Assembly (NCBI GenBank): GCA_024234395.1
Contig: JACKOH010000002.1
Location: forward strand, 1,178,001 to 1,242,000
Source of the DNA: Pseudomonadales bacterium
GTDB taxonomy: Bacteria > Pseudomonadota > Gammaproteobacteria > Pseudomonadales > Pseudohongiellaceae
Direction of reading: 5' to 3'
DNA: 64,000 nucleotides
Numbering within the stretch: the first letter of the stretch is position 1; every line of letters starts with the position of its first letter. The translations under genes and the position numbers were made by a program. Shown one piece after another: positions 9,373 to 19,118 of this stretch. The notes under the pieces are model-generated. The model had not been told where the DNA came from and searched no databases. It saw only the letters and a program-made list of their open reading frames with translations.

Positions 9373-10812
9373 TCAGTGGTCTGCCAGGTAGGCGTTGATG
9401 GCGCTGGCGGCAAGGCGGCCTTCGTCGATGGCGCGGACTACCAGGGACTGACCGCGGCGGCAGTCGCCGGCGGCGAAGACTTTCTCATTGCTGGTCTGGA
9501 ACTTTCCGTAGTCAGCCTTGTAGTTGGACCGTTGATCCAGCTCCAGGGCCAGTGGTTCGCTGACATAGTGTTCCGGGCCAAGGAATCCCATGGACAAGAG
9601 GATCAGGTCGGCCTCCCAGAACTTCACCGTGCCAGGTATCTCCTGAAAACTCGAGTCCACTTCCACGGTATTGATGCCGAGCAGCCTGCCTTTGTCGTCG
9701 ACCACAAACTCCTTTCCGGAAATGGAATAGACCCGTGGGTCATTGCCATACACGGCACTGGCCTCTTCGTGTCCGTAATCAACCCGGTAGATCTTCGGCC
9801 ACAGCGGCCATGGGTTGTCAGCGGCCCGCTCAACCGGGGGTTTGGGCATGATTTCGAAATTCACCAGTGATTTGCAGCCGTGGCGCAGTGACGTGCCTAT
9901 ACAGTCGGTGCCGGTATCGCCGCCGCCTATTACAATGACGTTCTTGTCCTTGGCACTGATGTAGGCTTTATCCTCCAGATTGGAATCCAGCAGGCTTTTG
10001 GTATGAGCGCGCAGGAAATCCATGGCGAAATGTATGCCTTCGATCTCCCGGTTGGGTATTTTCAGGTCCCTTGGCGTGGTGGCACCGGTAGCCAGCAGTA
10101 CGGCATCGTTGCTGTCGATCAATTCCTGAACTGCGATACCATTGGCACCGGAACCGCCGACGTCGGCGCTGGCGATGAACCTGATGCCTTCCTGTTCGAG
10201 GATTTTTACCCGCCGGTCAACAACATCCTTGTCCAGTTTCATATTGGGGATGCCGTACATGAGGAGACCGCCGATGCGATCGTCCCGTTCATAGACGGTG
10301 ACTTCGTGACCCGACTGATTAAGCTGGTCGGCGGCAGCCAGTCCGGCCGGGCCGGAACCGATGATTGCCACTTTCCGGCCACTTCGGGAAGCCGGTGGAT
10401 TGGCCACCACCCAGCCTTCGTCGAAGCCGCGATCGATAATGGCGCATTCCAGGTTCTTGATGGTGACTGCCGGTTCGATAATACCCAGCACGCAGGAACC
10501 TTCGCAGGGGGCGGGGCAGACCCGGCCGGTGAATTCCGGGAAGTTATTGGTCTTGTGCAGACGGTCAAGCGCCTCCCTCCAGCGGCCCTTGTAGACCAGG
10601 TCGTTCCACTCCGGGATCAGATTGTAGACTGGGCAACCTTCTCCGGACTGGCAGAAAGGCACACCACAATCCATGCAGCGGGCGCCCTGGGTGCGCAGAT
10701 GTTCCTCGTCGTGGGGAGTGTAGATCTCCTCATAGTCCAGGAGCCTCTGTTTCGGGTCCCGGTAGGGTTCCACTTTACGAACGAACTCTTTAAAGCCAGT
10801 AGGTTTTCCCAT
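9373..10812 (-). CDS. gltD: Glutamate synthase small (beta) subunit
   Basis: A 479-residue NADPH-oxidising subunit of glutamate synthase (GOGAT), which passes electrons from NADPH through FAD and Fe-S clusters to the large subunit for making glutamate from glutamine and 2-oxoglutarate. Visible are the N-terminal Cys clusters (CMDCGVPFC, GCPVYNLIPEWND, VCPAPCEGSC) that bind the [4Fe-4S] centres, the FAD-binding GSGPAGLAAADQL near residue 150, the NADPH-binding VIGGGDTGTD, and a C-terminal AAGDCRRGQSLVV FAD motif. It lies 48 bp downstream of gltB in the same direction, the usual gltBD operon. Length and motifs are typical. Confidence 0.97.
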   Translation of the reverse strand: MGKPTGFKEFVRKVEPYRDPKQRLLDYEEIYTPHDEEHLRTQGARCMDCGVPFCQSGEGCPVYNLIPEWNDLVYKGRWREALDRLHKTNNFPEFTGRVCPAPCEGSCVLGIIEPAVTIKNLECAIIDRGFDEGWVVANPPASRSGRKVAIIGSGPAGLAAADQLNQSGHEVTVYERDDRIGGLLMYGIPNMKLDKDVVDRRVKILEQEGIRFIASADVGGSGANGIAVQELIDSNDAVLLATGATTPRDLKIPNREIEGIHFAMDFLRAHTKSLLDSNLEDKAYISAKDKNVIVIGGGDTGTDCIGTSLRHGCKSLVNFEIMPKPPVERAADNPWPLWPKIYRVDYGHEEASAVYGNDPRVYSISGKEFVVDDKGRLLGINTVEVDSSFQEIPGTVKFWEADLILLSMGFLGPEHYVSEPLALELDQRSNYKADYGKFQTSNEKVFAAGDCRRGQSLVVRAIDEGRLAASAINAYLADH

Positions 10813-10860
10813 TTCTGCTACTCTGTATCCTGTTGCTTATTGCTAGTTTGCCGGTCGACC

Positions 10861-13800
10861 TCAGGCGGCACTCGCTGCTGCAGCCCGCTCTGCCAGAACC
10901 CGCTTGTAATCGGTCGGCATTACCTTGACGAACCCTGACAGACTGTCCTCCCAGTGTTCCAGAATCTTTGCCGCCACCGGGGAATCGGTATAGCGGTGAT
11001 GATTCCCGATCAGTTCCTTCAGCTCCGCGATATCCGCGGCCGTACTCACCTTTTCCAGTTCGAAGGTTTCCATGTTGCACTGACTCGGGAAGGCGCCATC
11101 CGGATCCCAGACATATGCCACCCCGCCGCTCATACCGGCACCGAAGTTGCGGCCGGTCCTGCCCAGCACCACGACCCGTCCGCCAGTCATGTATTCACAA
11201 CCGTGATCGCCGATGCCTTCCACCACCGCCCGGGCGCCGCTGTTACGAACCGCGAAACGCTCGGCAGCAATGCCACGGAAGTAGGCCTCACCACCGGTGG
11301 CACCATACAGGTTCACGTTACCGGCGATGATGTTCTCCTCGGCTTTGAAGGTGCTGTTGGCCGGAGGGTAGAGTATCACCTTGCCGCCGGACAGACCTTT
11401 GCCGACATAGTCGTTGGCGTCGCCCTCGACGGTAATGGTGATTCCCTTGGCGAGCCAGGCACCGAGACTTTGCCCGGCGGACCCGTGCAACTTGATGTTG
11501 ATGGTGTCTTCCGGCAGCATCTCGGCGCCGTAACGCTTGGCCACCTCGTTGGAGAGCATGGTGCCCACCACACGGTTGATATTGATCACCTCGTGCTCGA
11601 TAAACACTTTATCGCCGTTCTCCAGGGCCGGAGCCGCCAGTCGGATCAATTCATTATCCAGCGCCTTTTCCAGGCCATGATCCTGCTCCATGCACTGGTA
11701 CACCTCGGTATTCGGGAATACCTTCCGTGCCGGAGCCAGAATACTGGACAGGTCCAGGCCCTTGGCCTTCCAGTGATCGATGGCGGTTTCGGTATCCAGC
11801 AGATCCACCCGTCCGATCATTTCACTGATGCTGCGGACCCCCAGGGAAGCCATGATCTGACGCAGTTCCTCGGCCACCATGAACAGGTAGTTCACCACGT
11901 GCTCAGGCTTGCCCTTGAACTTCTTGCGCAGCTCCGGGTCCTGGGTGGCGATACCCACCGGACAGGTATTGAGATGGCACTTGCGCATCATGATGCAGCC
12001 CAGGGTGATCAATGGCGCAGTCGAAAAACCGAATTCCTCGGCGCCCAGCAATGCAGCGATGGCGATATCGCGGCCGGTCTTCAGCTGTCCGTCGGTCTGC
12101 AACACCACGCGGGAGCGCAGGTTGTTCATCACCAGCGTCTGGTGGGTTTCGGAGATGCCCAGTTCCCAGGGCAGACCGGCATGCTTGATCGAGGTCAATG
12201 GAGAAGCACCGGTACCGCCATCGTGGCCGGCAATCACCAGGTGATCGGTTTTGGCCTTGGTCACCCCGGCGGCAATTGTGCCGACTCCGATTTCGGAAAC
12301 CAGCTTGACGCTGATCCGCGCCGCGCGGTTGGCATTCTTCAGGTCGTGAATAAGCTGCGCGATGTCTTCGATCGAGTAGATATCGTGGTGCGGAGGCGGG
12401 CTGATCAGGCCGACTCCCGGCGTGGAGTGCCGGATTCTGGCGATGTAATCATCGACCTTGTGGCCCGGCAGTTCGCCCCCTTCACCCGGCTTGGCGCCCT
12501 GCGCAATCTTGATCTGCAGTTCGTCGGCATTGCTCAGGTACCAGATCGTCACACCGAAGCGTCCGGAGGCGACCTGTTTGATGGCAGAGCGCTTGGAATC
12601 GCCGTTTTCCAGTGGTTCGAAACGGACCGGATCTTCACCGCCTTCACCGGTATTGGATTTACCACCCATCCGGTTCATGGCAATTGCGAGTGATTCATGG
12701 GCTTCGGTGGAGATGGAGCCCAGGCTCATGGCGCCGGTGGCGAAGCGTCGGACAATCTCGCTGGCCGGTTCCACTTCTTCGATTTCCACGGCTGGCAGCA
12801 CCCCGGTGCGGAACTTGATCAGGCCGCGAATGGTGCACTTGCGGGTGGCATCCTCGTTGGCGGACCTGGCAAAGGCATGGTAGGCATCCACGCTGTTATT
12901 GCGGGCCGCCACCTGCAGGTTGAAGATGGTGCTGGGATTCCACATGTGGGCTTCGCCGCCGGTACGCCAGTGGAAATCGCCGGGATTGGGCAGGACCGGA
13001 ATCAGTTCTTCCTGGACCGCGGGGAAACCGAGGCGGTGCCGGCGCTCGCATTCTTCAACCAGCACGTCGAAATTGATGCCCTGGATGCGGCTGGCGGTGC
13101 CGACGAAGCATCGGTTGATGATATCCCTGGCCAGCCCCACGGCTTCGAAGATCTGTGCACCCTTGTAGGACTGCAGGGTGGAAATACCCATCTTGGCCAT
13201 GACCTTCAGCATGCCCTTGGCAACCCCTTTCTTGTAAGCATAAACCAGGGCATCCTCGTCGGCGTAATCGTCCCCCAGCAGGCCATCCTGTCCGGCTTTC
13301 CAGAGTGCCTCGAAGGCCAGGTAGGGATTGATGGCGTCGGCACCGTAGCCGGTCAGCAGGCAGTGATGGTGCACTTCCCTGGCTTCCCCGGTCTCCAGCA
13401 CGATACCGATGCGGGTACGCAGGTGATTGGCGATCAGGTGGTGGTGCACGGCACCACAGGCGATCAGGGCACTGATGGCAATCCGGTCGGGACCGATGCT
13501 GCGGTCAGACAGGATAATGAAGGAGTAGCCTTCATTGATCGCGGTAACGGCCTCATTGCAGATGCGGTCCAGTGCGGTCCGGAAGCTGTCCGGCCCGCCG
13601 GCGGCGTAAGTGATGTCGATGACTTTGGAACGCATGTCCCGGAACGTCATATCCCGGATGTTGCTCAATTCCTTGTTGGACAGAATAGGGTGTTTGAGGC
13701 TCAGTCGATGGGCGTGAGACGCGGTTGTCTGCAGCAGGTTCCCTTCAGGCCCGATGAAACACTCCAGCGACATCACCACTTCCTCGCGGATCGAATCGAT

Positions 13801-15447
13801 GGGCGGGTTGGTGACCTGGGCGAACAGCTGCTTGAAATAGTCGTAGATCATGCGCGGTTTGTCGGAAAGACAGGCCAGCGCCGAGTCGTTACCCATAGAC
13901 CCCAGCGGGTCCCGGGCCTCGGTCACCAGCGGCAGCAGCATGAACTGCATGGTTTCGGTGGTATAACCGAAGGCCTTCATGCGCGGCAGGATATCGTTGG
14001 AATCCAGCGAATGGGCGGCACTTTCCTGCGACAGGTCTGCCAGGGTCACCTGCTGATCGGCCAGCCATTGTCCATAGGGTCGTTTGCCGGCAATGGACTG
14101 CTTCAGTTCCTCGTCGGGTATCAGCCGGCCCTGCTCGAAATCGAGCAGGAACATCCTGCCGGGCTGCAGGCGTCCCTTGAGCTTGACGTTTTCCGGTTCG
14201 ACATGGACCACGCCCACTTCCGAGGCCATGATGCACTTGTCGTCATGGGTGACATAGTAGCGGCTGGGGCGCAGGCCGTTGCGGTCGAGTACCGCGCCGA
14301 TGTATTTGCCATCGGTAAACACGATCGAGGCCGGTCCGTCCCAGGGTTCCATGATGGCGGAATGAAACTGGTAGAAATCCTTCTTGGCCTGCGCCATGTT
14401 GGCATCCGATTGCCAGGCTTCGGGAATCATCATCATCACGGCTTCCTGCAGTGAGCGGCCGCCCAGCAGCAGAAACTCCAGTACCGCGTCAAAACTGCCG
14501 GAGTCGGAGCAGTCGGAGTCGATGATCGGAAACATCTCTTTCAGCTTGTCGCCGAACAGGTCGGTATCCAGGGTGCCTTCCCGGGCAACCATCTGATTGA
14601 CGTTGCCGCGCAGAGTGTTGATTTCGCCGTTGTGACTCATGAAGCGATTGGGCTGGGCACGGTCCCAGGACGGGAAGGTATTGGTACTGAACCGGGAATG
14701 GACCATGGCCAGGTGAGTTTCACAGGCCGGGTTGGTGAGATCATGATAAAAAGGAAACAGCTGCCCCGGAGTCAGCATGCCCTTGTACACGATTACCCGT
14801 GACGACAAGCTGCAGGCATACAGCTGCTTGGCTTCGGTCAGGGATTTGTCGCTGCGCAGGGCGTGGGTAAAGCGCTTGCGGATGATATACAGGACCCGTT
14901 CGAAGTGTTCCCGGTCCAGGTTCCCGGCCGCAGCAATAAACAACTGTTCGATGTGCGGCTGAGCCATGCGTGCGGCAGGCCCGACGTCGGCACCTTCCGG
15001 GTCGATCGGGACTATCCGCCAACCGACCAGCTGCTGTCCCTCTTCCGCGACAATCCGATTAATGACCGCACGGCACTTCTCCCTTTCCTCCGGGATGCGC
15101 GGCAGAAAGATATTACCCACGGCATATTGACCGGGCTCGGGCAGTTCGGTGTCCAGTTCGGCGCGTGCGATCTTGTGAAAGAAACTATGGGGCAATCCCA
15201 TCAGGATACCGGCGCCGTCGCCGGTATTGGCTTCGAAACCACAGCCACCGCGATGGTCCATTCTGGAGTTCAGATGGTAGGCATCCAGCACGATCTGGTG
15301 GCTGGGAATCCCCTTGATATTGGCGACAAATCCGACCCCGCAGGAATCTTTCTCGTTGGCGGGATCATAAAGGCCAATTTGCTCGGGATACCCAAAACTG
15401 GGTGGGACAAAGCCGTTGTTTTTCATAGGTTCATCTGTCTCTTGCAT
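10861..15447 (-). CDS. gltB: Glutamate synthase large (alpha) subunit
   Basis: A 1,528-residue GOGAT alpha subunit. Order of domains: class II glutamine amidotransferase with the catalytic Cys at position 36 (DSCGVGF), which becomes the N-terminus after removal of a short propeptide; central domain; FMN-binding synthase domain with GAKPGEGGELPG and SPPPHHDIYSIEDI; the 3Fe-4S site CIMMRKCHLNTCP; and a C-terminal beta-helix domain (GGKVILYPP, GATGGEAYFRG). Glutamine is hydrolysed and ammonia is channelled to 2-oxoglutarate. A second start (ATG 15426) would give a 28-residue propeptide; neither start has a strong ribosome site. Very long antisense frames across this gene are shadows of its codon bias. 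Confidence 0.97.
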   Translation of the reverse strand: MQETDEPMKNNGFVPPSFGYPEQIGLYDPANEKDSCGVGFVANIKGIPSHQIVLDAYHLNSRMDHRGGCGFEANTGDGAGILMGLPHSFFHKIARAELDTELPEPGQYAVGNIFLPRIPEEREKCRAVINRIVAEEGQQLVGWRIVPIDPEGADVGPAARMAQPHIEQLFIAAAGNLDREHFERVLYIIRKRFTHALRSDKSLTEAKQLYACSLSSRVIVYKGMLTPGQLFPFYHDLTNPACETHLAMVHSRFSTNTFPSWDRAQPNRFMSHNGEINTLRGNVNQMVAREGTLDTDLFGDKLKEMFPIIDSDCSDSGSFDAVLEFLLLGGRSLQEAVMMMIPEAWQSDANMAQAKKDFYQFHSAIMEPWDGPASIVFTDGKYIGAVLDRNGLRPSRYYVTHDDKCIMASEVGVVHVEPENVKLKGRLQPGRMFLLDFEQGRLIPDEELKQSIAGKRPYGQWLADQQVTLADLSQESAAHSLDSNDILPRMKAFGYTTETMQFMLLPLVTEARDPLGSMGNDSALACLSDKPRMIYDYFKQLFAQVTNPPIDSIREEVVMSLECFIGPEGNLLQTTASHAHRLSLKHPILSNKELSNIRDMTFRDMRSKVIDITYAAGGPDSFRTALDRICNEAVTAINEGYSFIILSDRSIGPDRIAISALIACGAVHHHLIANHLRTRIGIVLETGEAREVHHHCLLTGYGADAINPYLAFEALWKAGQDGLLGDDYADEDALVYAYKKGVAKGMLKVMAKMGISTLQSYKGAQIFEAVGLARDIINRCFVGTASRIQGINFDVLVEECERRHRLGFPAVQEELIPVLPNPGDFHWRTGGEAHMWNPSTIFNLQVAARNNSVDAYHAFARSANEDATRKCTIRGLIKFRTGVLPAVEIEEVEPASEIVRRFATGAMSLGSISTEAHESLAIAMNRMGGKSNTGEGGEDPVRFEPLENGDSKRSAIKQVASGRFGVTIWYLSNADELQIKIAQGAKPGEGGELPGHKVDDYIARIRHSTPGVGLISPPPHHDIYSIEDIAQLIHDLKNANRAARISVKLVSEIGVGTIAAGVTKAKTDHLVIAGHDGGTGASPLTSIKHAGLPWELGISETHQTLVMNNLRSRVVLQTDGQLKTGRDIAIAALLGAEEFGFSTAPLITLGCIMMRKCHLNTCPVGIATQDPELRKKFKGKPEHVVNYLFMVAEELRQIMASLGVRSISEMIGRVDLLDTETAIDHWKAKGLDLSSILAPARKVFPNTEVYQCMEQDHGLEKALDNELIRLAAPALENGDKVFIEHEVININRVVGTMLSNEVAKRYGAEMLPEDTINIKLHGSAGQSLGAWLAKGITITVEGDANDYVGKGLSGGKVILYPPANSTFKAEENIIAGNVNLYGATGGEAYFRGIAAERFAVRNSGARAVVEGIGDHGCEYMTGGRVVVLGRTGRNFGAGMSGGVAYVWDPDGAFPSQCNMETFELEKVSTAADIAELKELIGNHHRYTDSPVAAKILEHWEDSLSGFVKVMPTDYKRVLAERAAAASAA

Positions 15448-16105
15448 TCAGTAAACAGCGTGACGCCCGCGCCGGAATCCGGCGCCAGGCTACCTGCCGT
15501 GCAGTGCGTTTCGAAGACCCGTCGACGTGATTTTTGTCACCGTTAGTCCCCCTACCAGGCAAGGCAGCGGCCCTGCTGGTCTCTATAAGGTCGTGAGCTG
15601 TTGGGGTGTCCTGACGAGGCTCGGTATTTCAACCTGTGTCCCTTCCCTGGACCTTGACGCTGAAAGCTGACCGGCACGCCGTAGCCGCACGCCTCGGCAG
15701 AAGGGCCGGTCACAATAACACTGGCAGAATATATGTCAAGCTCCGGTCCCGCAACAGAGCCCCGGTTCACTCCGCTAAGTCACTGAATTTAAGTCGTTTA
15801 ACGGATCCCGTCCAGGCCCAGGCCGGGACCGCCCCGACCGTTCCCGGCGGTTCTGGCGGGGTCCTTCGGAGGATGGTGCCGGGCGCTGCGTTTCGGAGTC
15901 TTCCGGCAATGCGCCGCCGGACTCGCACGGGGTCCGTCCCGAAGCGCCGGAAGGCGCCGCAAACCGCGGTTTTCCGGCGCCCGTGGCGCCTGCCTATTAC
16001 TTGATAATTGACCGGAGGTGATTTACTCTTGCCTCCCTTGGCATATAAGAATCCCGAAAAGCCTGCAACGCTCATTTCCAAAATTCCAAAGGAGGCCAGA
16101 AAGCC
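15448..16105. other. Long intergenic region between gltB and the Mo-hydroxylase operon
   Basis: This 658-bp divergent region is very GC-rich in its right half. The only element I can support is the minus-strand promoter at 15712-15739, which would leave gltB with a leader of roughly 250 nt. The leader contains a small GC hairpin near 15475-15495 but matches no riboswitch I recognise. Immediately before 16106 there is a near-perfect ribosome site, AAAGGAGG, at 16088-16095. Confidence 0.5.
15712..15739 (-). promoter_or_regulatory. Candidate sigma-70 promoter for gltBD
   Basis: On the minus strand a consensus -35 box TTGACA (15739-15734) is followed after 16 bp by TATTGT (15717-15712), four of six matches to the -10 consensus. 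It reads toward gltB, about 265 bp away. Confidence 0.45.
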
Positions 16106-16690
16106 GTGAATCCAAAACTTACGCGTAGGCGCTTCATCAAGGGTGTGATCGCTTCTGGTGTGGCTGTCTCCTCAACCTCATTGTGGTACTCCGCCCGCGG
16201 CCAGTCGCGACCACCGGGCGCCGTGGAACGCATGATCCGCATCAACGTCAATGGCCAGACCCGTACCGTGGACGTAGCTCCCAATGAAACCCTGGCTTCC
16301 ACCCTGCGTTACAAGCTCAGCCTGACCGGCACCAAACTGGGTTGTAACCGAGGTGAGTGCGGCGCCTGTACGGTGCTGATCGACGACGTTCCCAATTACG
16401 CCTGTTCGATCCTGACTCATTCGGTCAAGGATCAGCGCATCGAAACCGTCGAAGGCCTGGAGTCTCCGAACGGCGACCTGCATCCGGTCCAACAGGCATT
16501 TATCGAAGAGCTGTCGCCCCAGTGCGGATACTGCACTCCGGGACAGATCATGTCGGCGGTCGGACTGCTGCGAGCCAATCCGAATCCGACCCGCGATGAC
16601 GTCCGGCACGGACTGTCCGGCAACATCTGCCGTTGCGGCGCTTATGAATCATACATTCGCGGTGTTCTGCGCGCCGCAGAGATAGGGTGA
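16106..16690 (+). CDS. Tat-exported [2Fe-2S] subunit of a molybdenum hydroxylase
   Basis: A 194-residue small subunit of the xanthine dehydrogenase/aldehyde oxidase family. The GTG start is fixed by AAAGGAGG ten bases upstream. The N-terminus is a twin-arginine signal (LTRRRFIKG then a hydrophobic stretch), so the complex is probably folded in the cytoplasm and exported as a hitchhiking assembly. The plant-ferredoxin-type cluster is bound by CNRGECGACTVL with a later Cys, and the second by QCGYCTPGQ and NICRCGAY. It passes electrons from the Mo centre toward FAD. The next gene overlaps or follows within a few bases. The substrate cannot be told; isoquinoline 1-oxidoreductase and periplasmic aldehyde oxidoreductases share this exported layout. 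Confidence 0.93.
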   Translation: MNPKLTRRRFIKGVIASGVAVSSTSLWYSARGQSRPPGAVERMIRINVNGQTRTVDVAPNETLASTLRYKLSLTGTKLGCNRGECGACTVLIDDVPNYACSILTHSVKDQRIETVEGLESPNGDLHPVQQAFIEELSPQCGYCTPGQIMSAVGLLRANPNPTRDDVRHGLSGNICRCGAYESYIRGVLRAAEIG

Positions 16691-16695
16691 TAGAC

Positions 16696-19116
16696 ATGGC
16701 ATATATGCATATTGGTAAAGATTTCGTACCACCCGATGTACCCGGTAAGGTAACCGGACGGATCAAGTATGCCGAGGACTACGCCAGGGACGGGATGGCC
16801 TACGTGCGCCTGCTGACCAGTCCCATGCCCCATGCCCGGGTTGTCGACATCGACGCTTCGGAAGCTCTGGCCATGGATGGAGTCTATGGTATTCTGACCG
16901 CAGATGACGTCTACCCGGATGGTGAGCAGAACAGCACCGGTCTGAAAGTACTGACCAACGAGCCAACCCTGATCGGCGAGCCGATCCTGGCGGTGGCGGC
17001 AGTGGACGAGAAAACAGCCGAAAATGCGTTGCAGCGAATCGCCGTGACCTTTGAACGGCTGGATTTCGCCCTGGACCCGCTGGACAGCATGCAGCCGGGC
17101 GGTCCCAATGCTTACAACGGTGGCAACACTTTCGTCTTTCGCGAAGGCTTCGCCCGCTATGAATGGTCACGTGACCAGGTCACTGCCTTCCGTAACGGTG
17201 CCGAGCCCACCGCCGAGCCTCAGACAACCTGGGCCTACGGGGATCTGGACGCCGCTCTGGCCGCTTCCACGTTTGTTTACGAGAGCACCTTCACCACCGC
17301 CGGTTATCCGCACATGAGCATGGAGCCCCGCAGCGCCATGGCCTACTGGGAAAACGGCAAGTGCTACGTACACGGTTCCTCACAGAGCCTGTCGCCGGTG
17401 GCGGAGGGCATGGCCCAGATCGTCGGCTGCCCGATTGAGGATTTCATCTTCATCAACGAGGCAACCGGTGGCGGATTCGGTCAGAAGGCCCGTCCCAACA
17501 GTATTCCCAGCATGGCGATCCCGGCCAAGATGTCCCAGAAGATCAACCGCCCGGTGATGATGCGCATCAGCCGTGAGGAAGAGCTGCTGATCGGTGGTGC
17601 CAGGGTTGGCTTCCAGGGCTGGATAAAGGTCGGTTTCCGACCCGACGGCCGGATGGCGGCACTGGACCTGTACATCGTTCAGGATAACGGTGGCAAAGGG
17701 GGCGGTGGAGACCACTCGTCCGCCGCCGATGCGATCAGCATGTTGTACCAGACCGAGGCGGTCCGCTTTCGCGGCGCCGGCATCGGCACCAATACCGGTC
17801 ACCGGGGCGCTCAGCGTGGCCCGGGCCAGAACCAGATTGCACCTATCATCGCGCCGATTATCGATATGGCAGCGCAGGAACTGGGCCTGGATCGGCTGGC
17901 AATCCGCCGCATCAACGCGGTCGATGAAGGTGACACCCACGGCCCGAGCCGCAGTCCGGTCACCAGTGCCTATATGGAAGAAGCGATCGCGCACGCTGAA
18001 CAGGCCTTCAATTTCAGTGAACGCATCACCCGCAGCCGGCAGCGCAATGGCACCAAGATAACCGGAATCGGCATCGGTCAGGGTTATCACGACGCCGGAC
18101 GCAGCGGCATGGACGGTATTGTGCGACTGACTCCGGACGGCCGTCTCAAGATTCACAACGGTGTCGGTAACCTGGGTACTTTCTCCTATGCCTCCACCTC
18201 CCGTGCGGCAGCCGAAGTGCTGAAGATGGATTGGGACCAGTGCGATGTGGTGACCGGACGTACCGACCGGCACGTACCGATGACCTCGCCCCAGGATGGC
18301 AGTAACTCCATTTTCACCAACACCCGCACCAACTGGGGTGCTGCCCACGATCTGCTGGCCAAAATGAAGGACATCGCGGCCATGGACCTGGGTGGTCAGC
18401 CGGACGATTACGATATCGATGGCAGCCGCATCTTCCGCACCGCCAATCCCAGTGTCGGAATGACGTATGCCCAGGTGGCCCAGCGTGGTATCGAACTGGG
18501 TGGCCGCTTCAGCGGTCAGGAATACCCGGAGGAAATGGATGCATTTTCCAAGCTGTCGGTTGACCGCCTGGCCGGTTCCGGCCTGATCGGCGTGTTCAAC
18601 GACCCCCGACATAACGGCACGCCACCGGGACTCTGTGTGGCGATGATGGAAATCGAGCTGGATACCGAGACCGGCAAATACGACATCAAGGAAGTGGTCA
18701 ACATCGCCGATTGCGGCACCGTGGTTCACCCACAGGGGCTGGACAATCAGTTGCGCGGTGGTGCCAGCTGGGGTATCGGCCTGGCCGGATTTGAACGCCA
18801 CCTCTACGATCCCCAGAACGGCCTGCCCGCCAGCACCGGTTACTGGCAGAGCAAGATTCCGACCATGCTGGACGTAGGCAGGGAAACCCTGACCGGCGGC
18901 GTGGATCTGCCGGATCCGGAAAACCCGGTCGGCGCCCGCGGAGTCGGTGAGCCGGCCATGGGATCAGTGGCGGCTGCGCTGGCATCAGCTCTCTGGGATG
19001 CCACCGAAGGCCACCTGTTCAATACAGCGCCGGTGACAACCGACATGATCGTCAATCATTACGCAGGCACTTCCGAATCGGCGAAGGGTCTTGCCCAGAA
19101 CAATTTTCGAGGTTGA
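16696..19116 (+). CDS. Molybdopterin-binding subunit, xanthine dehydrogenase family
   Basis: The catalytic subunit, 806 residues from ATG 16696; a GTG at 16687 overlapping the previous stop is also possible, and an AGGG at 16684-16687 precedes the ATG. It carries the Mo-cofactor binding loops (GGGFGQKARP, GAQRGPGQNQ, GTFSYAST) and the catalytic Glu in GVGEPAMG near the C-terminus, the base that activates the Mo-bound water in hydroxylases. No signal peptide is seen, fitting co-export with the Tat-bearing small subunit. It is one subunit, not the two-piece form seen in some exported family members. Substrates of relatives include aldehydes, purines and N-heterocycles. A 473-aa antisense frame (17380-18801) is a shadow. 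Confidence 0.93.
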   Translation: MAYMHIGKDFVPPDVPGKVTGRIKYAEDYARDGMAYVRLLTSPMPHARVVDIDASEALAMDGVYGILTADDVYPDGEQNSTGLKVLTNEPTLIGEPILAVAAVDEKTAENALQRIAVTFERLDFALDPLDSMQPGGPNAYNGGNTFVFREGFARYEWSRDQVTAFRNGAEPTAEPQTTWAYGDLDAALAASTFVYESTFTTAGYPHMSMEPRSAMAYWENGKCYVHGSSQSLSPVAEGMAQIVGCPIEDFIFINEATGGGFGQKARPNSIPSMAIPAKMSQKINRPVMMRISREEELLIGGARVGFQGWIKVGFRPDGRMAALDLYIVQDNGGKGGGGDHSSAADAISMLYQTEAVRFRGAGIGTNTGHRGAQRGPGQNQIAPIIAPIIDMAAQELGLDRLAIRRINAVDEGDTHGPSRSPVTSAYMEEAIAHAEQAFNFSERITRSRQRNGTKITGIGIGQGYHDAGRSGMDGIVRLTPDGRLKIHNGVGNLGTFSYASTSRAAAEVLKMDWDQCDVVTGRTDRHVPMTSPQDGSNSIFTNTRTNWGAAHDLLAKMKDIAAMDLGGQPDDYDIDGSRIFRTANPSVGMTYAQVAQRGIELGGRFSGQEYPEEMDAFSKLSVDRLAGSGLIGVFNDPRHNGTPPGLCVAMMEIELDTETGKYDIKEVVNIADCGTVVHPQGLDNQLRGGASWGIGLAGFERHLYDPQNGLPASTGYWQSKIPTMLDVGRETLTGGVDLPDPENPVGARGVGEPAMGSVAAALASALWDATEGHLFNTAPVTTDMIVNHYAGTSESAKGLAQNNFRG

Positions 19117-19118
19117 TT

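Noticed and set aside
9106..9870. 254-residue plus-strand frame spanning the trkH-gltD gap
   Set aside because: Two thirds is antisense to gltD and the rest shows no ribosome site or domain.
10954..14454. Two long plus-strand frames (579 and 585 residues) opposite gltB
   Set aside because: They lie wholly antisense to a well-conserved gene; their Gly/His/Gln-rich composition without domains is typical of the shadow of GC-biased codons.
15767..16081. 104-residue minus-strand frame in the GC-rich gap before the Mo-hydroxylase operon
   Set aside because: Arg/Gly-rich composition with no ribosome site; typical chance frame in a GC-rich gap.
17380..18801. 473-residue minus-strand frame across the Mo subunit gene
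   Set aside because: Antisense to a gene with intact catalytic motifs; no ribosome site and no recognisable domain.
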